From Sphingobacterium sp. HMA12 (GTDB taxonomy: Bacteria > Bacteroidota > Bacteroidia > Sphingobacteriales > Sphingobacteriaceae): a stretch of DNA of 64,000 bases. Positions within the stretch are counted from its first letter, which is position 1, and each line of letters opens with the position of its first letter. The stretch is from the NCBI RefSeq assembly GCF_002933815.1, contig NZ_BEYR01000001.1, forward strand, positions 2,101,765 to 2,165,764. Reading direction: 5' to 3'. The notes under the pieces were generated by a model that was not told the origin of the DNA, ran no database searches, and saw only the letters and a program-made list of their open reading frames with translations. The position numbers and the translations under genes were made by a program. Positions 8,598-17,447 of the stretch are shown here, in pieces.

Positions 8598-11354
8598 TTA
8601 TGATTTCGTTAAAAATTCATCCAGGTTCAATAATGCATTTGCAACCAACATATAAGCAGCTTTGGATGATAGCGTTTTTGTATTTTCCTTTGCCAAATCG
8701 CTGCCCAGATATTTTGCTGCAGACGCTGGTGTTTTGTTAAATTCCGAGAGCGCTTTTTTGTAGAGCTCCTCAAGGTCGGCGATCTTCTTGGGATCGGCCT
8801 CTTTGAGCATCGCCCTCCGATAACCGACACTGATGCTCCTTTTCGTATCTCCTTTTCCTTCCTCTAGCATGATGTTTCCTAAATGCTTTGCCGCCTCCAG
8901 GTACACGGGGTCATTGAGTGTCGCCAAAGCCTGCAATGGTGTATTTGTCCGTATGCGATCCACCAGGCACACCTCCCTACTGGATGCATCAAAGGAAATA
9001 AAGGATGGATAGGGGCTCGTACGTTTCAAAAAGGTATAAATGCCACGTCTATACTGATCTTCCCCTTCGCTCTTCACCCAAGACTCACCACTATATACAG
9101 TCATCCACACCCCATCCGGTTGATAGGGCATGACACTCGGTCCATACATTTTATTGCTTAACAACCCACTGACTGCTAGCGCCTGATCCCGAATTTGCTC
9201 TGCAGAAAGCCTAAATCGCGGCCCTCTTGCCAAATAATAGTTCTGCGGATCTTTATCCACGTTATCGCCTTTTAGCGTTGAAGCCTGCTTATAGGTACCT
9301 GAAAGGACAATTTCACGAACCAATTTTTTCATGCTCCATTTTTTTCCGTTCATGAGGTCTAAGGCTAGATAATCCAATAATTCACGATGAATGGGCGGTA
9401 TGCTCTGTGTCCCCATATCACCTAGTGGCTCCACCAGTCCCCGGCCAAACAACTGAGTCCATACACGGTTAACCAAGGTCCGTGCAGTTAATGGGTTCTC
9501 TTTACTGACAATCCACTGTGCAAATCCCATGCGATTTCGGGGAGCACCTTTTGGAAATTCATTGAGCGATTCAGGCACCATCGGCTGTACTTCTGCCCCC
9601 AGAGACAGCCGGTTACCCCGGATAAATACATTCGTTTTCCGATGCATATCTTTCGGATTTTCAATCATTACGGGCACACTTTCTGGCTGCAAATTAACAA
9701 GCTGGAGAAAAGTTCGCTGAAGGTTCAGATTTTCCATGGGTTTTCCAACCGGAAAGTCCTCCCGAAAAGCAAACCATTCAATCATACAAATCGGTTGACC
9801 AGCGGCAACTGCTGGATTCTTAAATACCAAAAAAAGATCGTGTACACCACTTGTCGGCGCTATCGCTGCCTGAATAACCTGCCTGCCGGAGGTTTTGGGT
9901 AAATCTATATTGGCTAGCAGAGGCCCACCGGGTTTATTGAGATGCACTTCCATTTTTCCGCCAACCGCATCTGTCCAGAAATTCATGAAGAGCTGCCTTT
10001 TGCCATCTAGGGTAATTGCTTTTAAACGGGCTGAGCCACCACTGCGTACACCAAGCCATTTTGTATCGTACAAAGCACCGTTTACAATCTGGTCACTATA
10101 ATGCGCATGAATCTTAGGTTCGAGCGTATGGAGGAACAGATCCGCAGATTTTACCGCATTTCCATCGCCATTGGCTGTCAACCAATGCTTAATACTATCG
10201 ATACGTTTTTCGTCCTGTGCTGTATAAAAACGTAGTTTTGGATGATCACCTTGTGTATCCTCATCCCGCGTGTTATTGAAAAATGCCAAAGATTTATAAT
10301 ATTCCTCAAATTTAAAAGGATCATAGGTGTGACTATGACATTGCACACACTCAAATGTTGTACTCAACCATACCTGATAGCTGGTATTTAAACGGTCCAG
10401 AACAGCCGCCATCCTAAACTCCTCGCTATCCGTTCCGCCCTCATCGTTATTCATGGTGTTCCGGTGGAAAGCCGTCGCGATAAGCTGATCTTTGGTCGGT
10501 TGTGGCAAAAGATCTCCCGCCAGCTGCTCAACGGTGAATTCGTCGTATGGCATATCTTTGTTCAAGGCTTTGATCACCCAGTCCCGATAGGGCCAGATGC
10601 TACGCGATCCATCTTTTTCATACCCTTTGGTATCTGCGTAGCGCGCCATGTCCAGCCACCAACTGGCCCATTTCTCACCGTATTTAGAGGTAGCCAATAA
10701 GCTATCAACTCTACGGGAATAGGCATCATCCCTGTCATCCTCAATAAATGCACGGATTTCATCTAAGGACGGTGGTATGCCGATAAGGTCCAAATAAAGT
10801 CTTCTCAACAAGGTGCTTTTATCAGCTTCATCCGAGAAGGCTAGATCTTTGCTCTTCAATTTGGCCTGAACAAAATAATCGATGTTGTTATTCACCCCCT
10901 TCGGTTTTATGCCAAAAAGTCCTACCAGGGAAAATGGTTTGGGCACTTCAACCTCTTCGGGTAAAGTATAAGCCCAGTGTTTACCCCATTTTGCACCTTG
11001 ATCAATCCACTTTTTTAAAATATCAATCTCGTCGTCATTCAGTTTTGGCGCATTATAAGGCATGCGCAATTCAGGATCATCAGAAACCAATCTCTTCATA
11101 AACTCACTATGCTCCGCATCCCCCCGAATAATCGCCGGCTTGCCAGACTCAGCTTTAGCAAAAGCTTCATTTTCAAAAAGAAAACTAAGTCCTCCGTTTT
11201 TCTTCACTCCACCATGACAGGTAATACAATGTTTATTTAATATCGGTTTGACATCTGCACTAAAGTCTACTGTCTCTTCTTTGCCAAATGTAAATATTGC
11301 AAAGCAGGCGATAATCAAGGCCAATAATGCTAACACCATTAATTTTCTATTCAT
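8598..11354 (-). CDS. PSCyt1-DUF1549-DUF1553 cytochrome c protein
   Basis: 918 residues and first gene of the minus-strand operon. An N-terminal signal/anchor helix is followed by a planctomycete-type cytochrome c domain with haem site C43-IT-C46-H47 and RMPYNAPKL. DUF1549 spans roughly 158-345 and ends in a second CxxCH site (C336-VQ-C339-H340, FECVQCHSHTYDPF). After a ~200-residue middle domain that looks carbohydrate-binding-like, DUF1553 begins near 600 (NPLTARTLVNRVW, LFGRGLVEPLGDMG) and continues to ~880. Two haem sites suggest periplasmic electron transfer. A 116-bp gap separates it from the DUF1501 gene. Function is unproven; partnership with the other operon members is inferred. Confidence 0.9.
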   Translation of the reverse strand: MNRKLMVLALLALIIACFAIFTFGKEETVDFSADVKPILNKHCITCHGGVKKNGGLSFLFENEAFAKAESGKPAIIRGDAEHSEFMKRLVSDDPELRMPYNAPKLNDDEIDILKKWIDQGAKWGKHWAYTLPEEVEVPKPFSLVGLFGIKPKGVNNNIDYFVQAKLKSKDLAFSDEADKSTLLRRLYLDLIGIPPSLDEIRAFIEDDRDDAYSRRVDSLLATSKYGEKWASWWLDMARYADTKGYEKDGSRSIWPYRDWVIKALNKDMPYDEFTVEQLAGDLLPQPTKDQLIATAFHRNTMNNDEGGTDSEEFRMAAVLDRLNTSYQVWLSTTFECVQCHSHTYDPFKFEEYYKSLAFFNNTRDEDTQGDHPKLRFYTAQDEKRIDSIKHWLTANGDGNAVKSADLFLHTLEPKIHAHYSDQIVNGALYDTKWLGVRSGGSARLKAITLDGKRQLFMNFWTDAVGGKMEVHLNKPGGPLLANIDLPKTSGRQVIQAAIAPTSGVHDLFLVFKNPAVAAGQPICMIEWFAFREDFPVGKPMENLNLQRTFLQLVNLQPESVPVMIENPKDMHRKTNVFIRGNRLSLGAEVQPMVPESLNEFPKGAPRNRMGFAQWIVSKENPLTARTLVNRVWTQLFGRGLVEPLGDMGTQSIPPIHRELLDYLALDLMNGKKWSMKKLVREIVLSGTYKQASTLKGDNVDKDPQNYYLARGPRFRLSAEQIRDQALAVSGLLSNKMYGPSVMPYQPDGVWMTVYSGESWVKSEGEDQYRRGIYTFLKRTSPYPSFISFDASSREVCLVDRIRTNTPLQALATLNDPVYLEAAKHLGNIMLEEGKGDTKRSISVGYRRAMLKEADPKKIADLEELYKKALSEFNKTPASAAKYLGSDLAKENTKTLSSKAAYMLVANALLNLDEFLTKS

Positions 11355-11881
11355 AGCAATAAGGTCTATTCAATATTATTCTGTTATTAGGTTTATTTTT
11401 ATAATTGTTGTGCAACTCTTCCAATGCTAGAGCTAAAGGAATACATATCAGCAAGCCAAAACAGGCATTGATATCTAACGTTAGTAAAATTAAAGAAGAA
11501 CGATGGGATATACTAAAACTAGATTAACAGAAACATAAACTATATTACCTCCTCGCAATACAATTTCCATTTTTGTCGCAATTAGTGCCATTTAAGCCCC
11601 ATTAGCCGCTGATAACATTTTAGTTACGAGACCGCAAGAAGCGATCACTTTTTCTACTTTTAATCCGGAGTTTGGATTACATTCGTTATTGATTAGCGCT
11701 ATTTGATCCGCGTTTGTGACCAATGGTCGGCAAGACTGCCACATTTAGCAGTTTCTGACGCTAAACTTGCTAGACGACAGACAAGAAGCAACAAGGGTAA
11801 AATAGGCTCTAAAAAAGCCTAAATAGTGTCAGACATTTATTGTGTTGCGTGCTAAATTTGTAAACCATATCCATTTAAATT
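11355..11881. other. 527-bp divergent intergenic region
   Basis: Gene-free spacer between the minus-strand cytochrome operon and the + strand glycosidase gene; it should hold both promoters. A small hairpin (TAGGCT at 11803-11808 pairing with AGCCTA at 11816-11821) lies ahead of the glycosidase promoter candidate. No open frame of note and no long repeat was seen. Confidence 0.6.
11853..11860 (+). promoter_or_regulatory. candidate -7 element for the GH95-like gene
   Basis: TAAATTTG fits the Bacteroidota -7 consensus TAnnTTTG and ends 21 bp before the ATG at 11882. No convincing TTTG -33 element was found at the expected distance, so this is tentative. Confidence 0.35.
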
Positions 11882-14119
11882 ATGAAATACTACTATCTCA
11901 TCCTTTTATTTTTCATGACAGGTCCTGTTGCTGGACAACCATCCACCACTTACAATCTCAATTTTACGAATTTGGCAACGCGATGGGATGAGGCTATCCC
12001 GTTAGGCAATGGCCAGTTGGGTGCGCTAATCTGGAAAAAAGACAATACCATCCGGTTATCGCTGGATCGGGCGGATCTTTGGGATGAACGCAAAGCATTT
12101 GAATTAGAAAAACATGATTTTAAATGGGTACAGCAACAGCTGAAAAACAACAGCTATCAGGCAGCTCAACAATGGGGGGATTCCCCTTATGACCGCTCCC
12201 CCTATCCGACCAAACTTCCGGCAGCGGCGATGACCTTTGATGCCTCGAAATTCGGAAACGTAATTTCCAATGTATTGGATCTAAAAAGTGCAGTACATAC
12301 ATTGAAATTTGACGACGGAAAAACTCTTATTTCTTTTGTCCATGCCACCAGACCAATGGGGTACTTTGAAATTACAGGTAAAAACATTGCTGATCTTTCA
12401 CCACAGCTTGTCCCACATCAATACGAAAAAAGCACACATGCCGATGAACAAAAAAGCGTTGTAGATGGCCAAAGCTTAGCCAGATTAGGCTACAAACAAG
12501 GAAACATTGTTAAAACCGAAAACGCACAGGTACTGCATCAGGAAACCTATGATCATCATTTTTTTGAGGTTATATTGCAATATAAAAAAGTATCTCCGAC
12601 CAGACTAATCGGCTACTGGACCATCCGTAACGATCAAAAAGCCATGGCCCAGCCCATTTCGATCAAACAGTATGAAGCAGCAAAAGGAAGCCATATCTCC
12701 TGGTGGGCAAACTATTGGTCTAAATCGACCATTTCCATTCCTGAAAAAGACCTTGAAAGGCAATATTACCTGGAGCTTTATAAATTAGGAGCTACGGCAC
12801 GCCAAGGTGCGCCAGCGATCACACTTCAAGCCGTTTGGACGGCTGACAACGGAGGCTTACCCCCCTGGAAAGGGGATTTTCATAACGATCTCAATACACA
12901 ATTGAGCTATTGGCCAGCTTATACGGCCAATCGAATGGATGCGGCTCAAAGTTATACGGATTGGTTATGGAAAATCAGGCCGAAGAATCTTGCCTATACA
13001 CGGCAATACTTCGCTGTCGACGGACTAAATATTCCGGGTGTGCTTACCTTGAACGGCTATCCCATGGGTGGATGGATCCAATACTCCCTATCTCCCACAG
13101 TCAGTGCATGGACAGCTCAACATTTTTATTGGCATTGGAAATATGGAATGGATCGCAATTTCTTAAAAGAGCAGGCTTACCCGTATATCACAGAAGCGGC
13201 AACCTACTTAAAAAATATAACTTATCTCAAAGATGGGAAGCGTTATCTCCCCTTAAGCAGTAGTCCAGAATACAATGACAACAGCAGGGCAGCCTGGTTT
13301 GAGCACTGGACAAATTTTGATCTTAGCCTAGCGCATTACCTATTCGATATTGCCGCAGAGGTCAGCAATGCAAATGGTAAAACAGAAGCGGCTAAAGAAT
13401 GGGCCAAATGCAGTGCCGAATTGCCTAATTTTGCAACGGATGAAACCGGCCTACAGGTCGCGGTAGACCTGCCTATGAAACATTCCCATAGACACATGTC
13501 ACCTTATATGGCTATTTATCCATTGGGAATACTTGACATCAATAATGCACGGGACAAATCGTTGATTGAAAAATCGCTTTCACATTTAGAGCAATTGGGC
13601 ACACGGGCCTGGGTGGGCTATTCATTTTCATGGATGGCTTGTCTCCATGCAAGGGCAAAACAAAGTAAACAAGCTGTTATGAACTTACAGAAATTTGCAC
13701 ATAATTTTTGTTCCATAAATTCCTTTCACTTAAATGGTGACCAAAATGGAGGGCAGTATTCTGACTTTACCTATCGCCCTTTTACGCTCGAGGGAAATTT
13801 TGCATTCGCACAGGGTATTCACGAATTATTAATTCAGAGCAAAAATGATTATATCGAAGTTTTTCCGGCCACCCCTGAGGATTGGAAAAACGTATCCTTT
13901 AAAAATCTGAGAACTGAGGGCGGATTTATTGTCAGCGCTGAGAAGAACGGCGGGAAACTAACATCATTGCGCGTAACTGCCAATCAGAATGGTGTCTTCC
14001 GTATCTTTGAAAAGACAGATCTTCAGGATCTTTCAAGTAAAAAACCGTTATCAAAAAACAATTATATCCAATATATTAAATTGAAAAAAGGCCAAACGAT
14101 TCAGCTAGGCAGCATCTAA
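11882..14119 (+). CDS. GH95-like glycoside hydrolase
   Basis: 745 residues with a signal peptide ending near AGQ. The N-terminal domain carries RWDEAIPLGNGQLGALIW, the GH95-type opening motif. The catalytic six-hairpin domain has a Trp/Pro-rich segment (LQAVWTADNGGLPPWKGDFHN), a SSSPE motif with candidate acid E463, and a late PFTLEGNF motif. GH95 enzymes remove terminal alpha-L-fucose or related sugars. Compared with remembered GH95 motifs, the first Asn of the N-x-N pair is D336 (N338 kept) and the Asp of the xDGNF motif is E637, so activity or specificity may differ. It is followed after 24 bp by a metallophosphoesterase gene, probably in the same transcript. Confidence 0.78.
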   Translation: MKYYYLILLFFMTGPVAGQPSTTYNLNFTNLATRWDEAIPLGNGQLGALIWKKDNTIRLSLDRADLWDERKAFELEKHDFKWVQQQLKNNSYQAAQQWGDSPYDRSPYPTKLPAAAMTFDASKFGNVISNVLDLKSAVHTLKFDDGKTLISFVHATRPMGYFEITGKNIADLSPQLVPHQYEKSTHADEQKSVVDGQSLARLGYKQGNIVKTENAQVLHQETYDHHFFEVILQYKKVSPTRLIGYWTIRNDQKAMAQPISIKQYEAAKGSHISWWANYWSKSTISIPEKDLERQYYLELYKLGATARQGAPAITLQAVWTADNGGLPPWKGDFHNDLNTQLSYWPAYTANRMDAAQSYTDWLWKIRPKNLAYTRQYFAVDGLNIPGVLTLNGYPMGGWIQYSLSPTVSAWTAQHFYWHWKYGMDRNFLKEQAYPYITEAATYLKNITYLKDGKRYLPLSSSPEYNDNSRAAWFEHWTNFDLSLAHYLFDIAAEVSNANGKTEAAKEWAKCSAELPNFATDETGLQVAVDLPMKHSHRHMSPYMAIYPLGILDINNARDKSLIEKSLSHLEQLGTRAWVGYSFSWMACLHARAKQSKQAVMNLQKFAHNFCSINSFHLNGDQNGGQYSDFTYRPFTLEGNFAFAQGIHELLIQSKNDYIEVFPATPEDWKNVSFKNLRTEGGFIVSAEKNGGKLTSLRVTANQNGVFRIFEKTDLQDLSSKKPLSKNNYIQYIKLKKGQTIQLGSI

Positions 14120-14143
14120 TTAAATCTGTATTATCAAGAAAGT

Positions 14144-15145
14144 ATGATCAACCGAAAAAAATTCATCCGACTGGGAAGTATAGGAATAGGCGGCATATTA
14201 GTCAACAAGAGCCTTGCCAGTGCGTCTATTGCGTCGACAACAGACAATGTGTTTAAAGCTGAGGGCATTAAATTTGGCGTGATTGCAGATCTTCATAACG
14301 ATCTTATGCACGATGGTTTACGTCGTGCCAAACTCTTTATCGAAGCCATGAAAAATGAAAAACCCGACTTTATAATTTCCTTGGGTGACTTCTGTTTTCC
14401 CAAGGCAGAGAATAAAGAATTAATGGCGGTTTGGGATGGCTTTACAGGGGAAAGACACTTTGTAATCGGCAATCACGATACAGACGGCGGTTTCACAAAA
14501 CAACAGGTTACCGATTTCTGGAATAGCCCAGCACCTTACTATTCCTTTGATAAACAAGGCTTTCATTTTGTCATCCTAGACGGAAATGAGAAAAGCCGGA
14601 CAAAAAAAATTGAAGGTTATCCACGCAGTATCAGCCAACAGCAACTGGAATGGTTGAAAAAGGATATTCGAAATACTAAAAACCGGGTTATCATCTTTTG
14701 CCATCAAGGCTTGGACAATGACGATGGCGGACTGGAAAATGGCATGGCAGTGAGGTATCTATTGGAACAGATGAATATTGAAGCTGGATTCAATAAAATT
14801 TTACTTGTTCTTACTGGTCATCATCACCTCAATTACCATAATGAGATTAACGGCATTCATTATGTACAAATCAATAGTGCCTCCTATTACTGGGCTGGTG
14901 ATACATTTGAAAGCAAAGCGTTTGATGCAGATTTCTATAAGAAACATGGTATTTTAAGAAGAACATTGGTCTATCAGGATCCTATCTGGGCAACGGTCAG
15001 TATAGATCACAAAAAGAATATCCATATCCAAGGGTCTGAAACTGACATGGCTGGAATACCACTAGCACAAGTGGGCATTGATATTTATAAAGATGTATAT
15101 CCGATTAGTGCAAAGATCGATAGCAGACATCTGCGTTACCGATGA
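14144..15145 (+). CDS. exported calcineurin-like metallophosphoesterase
   Basis: 333 residues. The N-terminus (NRKKFIRLGSIGIGG) resembles a Tat-type export signal with a conservative R-K pair. All metallophosphoesterase motifs are visible: ADLHND (D-x-H), SLGDFC (GDxx), IGNHDTDGG (GNHD/E), FCHQG (H) and TGHHHLNYH (GHxH), which together bind a two-metal centre. Likely a periplasmic phosphomonoesterase or phosphodiesterase. It lies 24 bp after the GH95-like gene and is followed by a hairpin at 15178, so the pair is a short operon. The substrate is unknown. Confidence 0.87.
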   Translation: MINRKKFIRLGSIGIGGILVNKSLASASIASTTDNVFKAEGIKFGVIADLHNDLMHDGLRRAKLFIEAMKNEKPDFIISLGDFCFPKAENKELMAVWDGFTGERHFVIGNHDTDGGFTKQQVTDFWNSPAPYYSFDKQGFHFVILDGNEKSRTKKIEGYPRSISQQQLEWLKKDIRNTKNRVIIFCHQGLDNDDGGLENGMAVRYLLEQMNIEAGFNKILLVLTGHHHLNYHNEINGIHYVQINSASYYWAGDTFESKAFDADFYKKHGILRRTLVYQDPIWATVSIDHKKNIHIQGSETDMAGIPLAQVGIDIYKDVYPISAKIDSRHLRYR

Positions 15146-15177
15146 AAACGTTAGTTTCATCAGAATAGCTATTCATA

Positions 15178-15213
15178 ATGGCCAAAGAGTGTGCGAAAGT
15201 TCTCTTTGGCCAT
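15178..15213. terminator. 12-bp perfect hairpin between convergent genes
   Basis: ATGGCCAAAGAG (15178-15189) pairs perfectly with CTCTTTGGCCAT (15202-15213) around a 12-nt loop. It lies between the + strand phosphoesterase and the convergent nitroreductase gene, so it can serve both strands. Confidence 0.6.
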
Positions 15214-15273
15214 TTAGGAGACGAGTCCATTTGCTTATTCACTAAATAATAGGAATAAAATGAGTTTAAGATC

Positions 15274-15909
15274 TTAAGGTAATTCGATTAAAAACTCCGT
15301 TTTGGGCAGTCTAAATTTTTTCAATTTCAGCAACCAATCTTCTTCACCCAAACGATAACCTAATGGCAAGAGAACAACACTTTTTAAGCCTCTTTTATCT
15401 AATCCCAATAATTTATCCAATTCATCGTTAGAAAACCCTTCCATCGGTGTGGCATCTACTTTCAATTCTGCAGCTTGCGCGATGGCCATTCCAAAAGAAA
15501 TATAAGCTTGTTTAGCGGCATGCGCTGCCTGTTGTTCTTCAGTAAGTGCAGCGAACATCTCTTTCAACCTGTTTTTATAGTCATCAGTTGTGTCCAATGG
15601 CAGGCCTCTATGATTGTTCATATGGTCAAATGTCGCATCAATACGTTCATCTGTGTATTTATCCCATGCTGCAAAAACCAAAAGATGTGAGCTTTCGGCG
15701 ATAATCTGCTGCCCCCAGGCGACGGGCACAATCTGCTCTTTTAACTGTTGATCTGTAATCAACACGACCCGGAAAGGTTGCAAACCCGAGGAGCTTGGAG
15801 CCATACGTGCTGCTTCGATAATTTTATCCACGTCTTTCTGATCAACCTTCCTTGTTGAATCGTATTTTTTGGTCGCATAACGCCATTCAAGGGTTTCTAA
15901 TAATGCCAT
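15274..15909 (-). CDS. nitroreductase-family NAD(P)H-dependent oxidoreductase
   Basis: 211 residues, the normal length for an NfsB-like flavoenzyme. Family features are the N-terminal RYATKKYDSTRKV, the FMN-contacting RMAPSSSGLQPFRVV (about 36-50), and the C-terminal VVLLPLGYR. Such enzymes reduce nitroaromatics or quinones in the cytoplasm using FMN and NAD(P)H, and often answer oxidative or electrophile stress. It stands alone between the convergent phosphoesterase gene and, 250 bp upstream, the stop of the barrel gene. The 15910-16161 spacer is AT-rich with nothing else recognised. Confidence 0.92.
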   Translation of the reverse strand: MALLETLEWRYATKKYDSTRKVDQKDVDKIIEAARMAPSSSGLQPFRVVLITDQQLKEQIVPVAWGQQIIAESSHLLVFAAWDKYTDERIDATFDHMNNHRGLPLDTTDDYKNRLKEMFAALTEEQQAAHAAKQAYISFGMAIAQAAELKVDATPMEGFSNDELDKLLGLDKRGLKSVVLLPLGYRLGEEDWLLKLKKFRLPKTEFLIELP

Positions 15910-16161
15910 TTTCTTTTCCTTTTTTGCTTTATTATTTATTCAAATGCCTTATTGCAGGCTTAGTGTTACTTAAATTTGGTAAAAAAAAATTAAATCTGGA
16001 AAGCAGTATACACACGATTAACCTTATTTTAATTTCTAATTATAAAATAAATATAGCAAATATTTAGATGTTCAAACACTAAAAGGACATAAATTACTCA
16101 ACAAACTCAGTAAATCTTTGTGCCCCCTTGTCAAATACCTTTGTAGAAGATCAGCCCTTCA

Positions 16162-17139
16162 CTAACGTCTTTTTTTCGCAAATGGATTAAAAGAAACTCC
16201 CGCATTGACATAAAACGATGGGTCCGCAGAAGCTTCCCATACATAATTATTTTGTCGTTCACTTTTTTCAAATATCCTTGACCTCGAAATGGTCTTCATT
16301 CCAGATCTAAGCGTTGCAATAAACGATCTTCCCAAATTATGTTCGTAGGTCAATCCCGAGTTGATCTCCATCTGACTAAAGGTATACACCTTGTCTGATC
16401 CCAAAAAATCATAGAGGTAGAATGTCTTCGTACTGAGATCTGTACCTAAAGAAAGGCGACCATTTCGCAACATTGTTTTTCGGACGTAGGCGGCTTTAGG
16501 TAATAACACATCTACCATCCAACCATTACGATATTGCTGTTTATAGGTAAAGGTTGGAACAATGGGGATAATTGCCGCAGGATCAACAAATCCAAGTAAA
16601 CCAATTGTCATTTGTACATCCCGTGTTGCTTTTAGTACCCATGTTCCTGTCAGCATTCCGCGCATCCGTTCAATCCCTTTATCGCTTCCATCCGTCATGA
16701 AACTGGCGGAGTAAATAACCATTTTTCCAAATAATTTTGAAAAGTAAGAGAAATTAAGTGATTCGTAATGATAATGGAAATCCTGTGTACGCCTTCTTAG
16801 CGGTTGTGTGCTTAAATCGGATTCTTGTACATTAAATGAAGTATACTGATAGCCAAGACTAGTACCTAATGTCCAGCTACGCCGGTTTAAAAAATTGACA
16901 TTCAAGCTCCCGCCAGTCTGATGGAATGACTCCACCTTGCCTTGCATATTAGCGCCACCTTTAGCGTTGGATGAATATTTGTACCCGCCATTATATTCAT
17001 AACTTAGATTTAGCACCCGCGCAGCAGGAAATTTGTCGGCCACAATGGCCTGTACTTTTTGTGGAATACTATCTTTGGTCTGTGCGGAACTGCTGCATAC
17101 AAGAGCAAAGCTCCCAAACAACATTAGGTTCTTTTTCAT
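16162..17139 (-). CDS. outer-membrane beta-barrel protein (DUF6268-like)
   Basis: 325 residues with a signal peptide ending at SSAQ. The mature part is a series of alternating amphipathic strands (LNLSYEYNGGYKYS, SLNVNFLNRRSWTLGTSLGYQY, FHYHYESLNFSYFSKL) and ends in a strand rich in aromatics, as expected of an outer-membrane barrel; it recalls DUF6268 proteins. It is divergent from the LytS/LytR operon. A GTATAAAA pair oriented toward this gene sits 131 bp upstream of its start (17270-17298), so it is a likely target of that regulator. A physiological role cannot be read from sequence. Confidence 0.72.
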   Translation of the reverse strand: MKKNLMLFGSFALVCSSSAQTKDSIPQKVQAIVADKFPAARVLNLSYEYNGGYKYSSNAKGGANMQGKVESFHQTGGSLNVNFLNRRSWTLGTSLGYQYTSFNVQESDLSTQPLRRRTQDFHYHYESLNFSYFSKLFGKMVIYSASFMTDGSDKGIERMRGMLTGTWVLKATRDVQMTIGLLGFVDPAAIIPIVPTFTYKQQYRNGWMVDVLLPKAAYVRKTMLRNGRLSLGTDLSTKTFYLYDFLGSDKVYTFSQMEINSGLTYEHNLGRSFIATLRSGMKTISRSRIFEKSERQNNYVWEASADPSFYVNAGVSFNPFAKKRR

Positions 17140-17269
17140 GTGGATATTTGTTTTTGTCTATCTTTTCTTTTTTCACTTAAAGGGCAAGCCGAAAACTGCT
17201 CTTTCGGAAATTAGAACAGAGTAGTCAACTTGTTACAAGAATAGATCAATCGGCAACGCTCATTTTGTT

Positions 17270-17298
17270 TTTTATACAAAAGGGTCAATATTTTATAC
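17270..17298 (-). promoter_or_regulatory. tandem GTATAAAA pair, 21-bp spacing (toward barrel gene)
   Basis: TTTTATAC at 17270-17277 and again at 17291-17298, i.e. two GTATAAAA sites on the minus strand exactly 21 bp apart. Direct repeats of ~9 bp spaced 21-22 bp are the classical layout of LytTR-domain binding sites. The orientation faces the barrel gene starting at 17139. Binding is inferred. Confidence 0.6.
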
Positions 17299-17355
17299 GA
17301 AAAACATGCGGTATTAAAACAGCTACTGCCCTACTTACCACATGAATTTATTTTA

Positions 17356-17384
17356 GTATAAAAAAAAGCGGTGTTCGTATAAAA
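17356..17384 (+). promoter_or_regulatory. tandem GTATAAAA pair, 21-bp spacing (toward lytS-like operon)
   Basis: GTATAAAA at 17356-17363 and 17377-17384 on the + strand, 21 bp apart, ending 64 bp before the sensor kinase start and 26 bp before a TACATTTG element at 17411-17418 that fits the TAnnTTTG -7 box. The position suits an activator binding just upstream of the polymerase, so the two-component system may activate its own transcription. The 308-bp gene-free spacer 17140-17447 holds this pair and the inverted pair at 17270. Confidence 0.62.
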
Positions 17385-17447
17385 GAAAACCATTTTGAAA
17401 CAAAAAAAATTACATTTGCGGAATTAGGCTCAGTAATCCATATCAAT

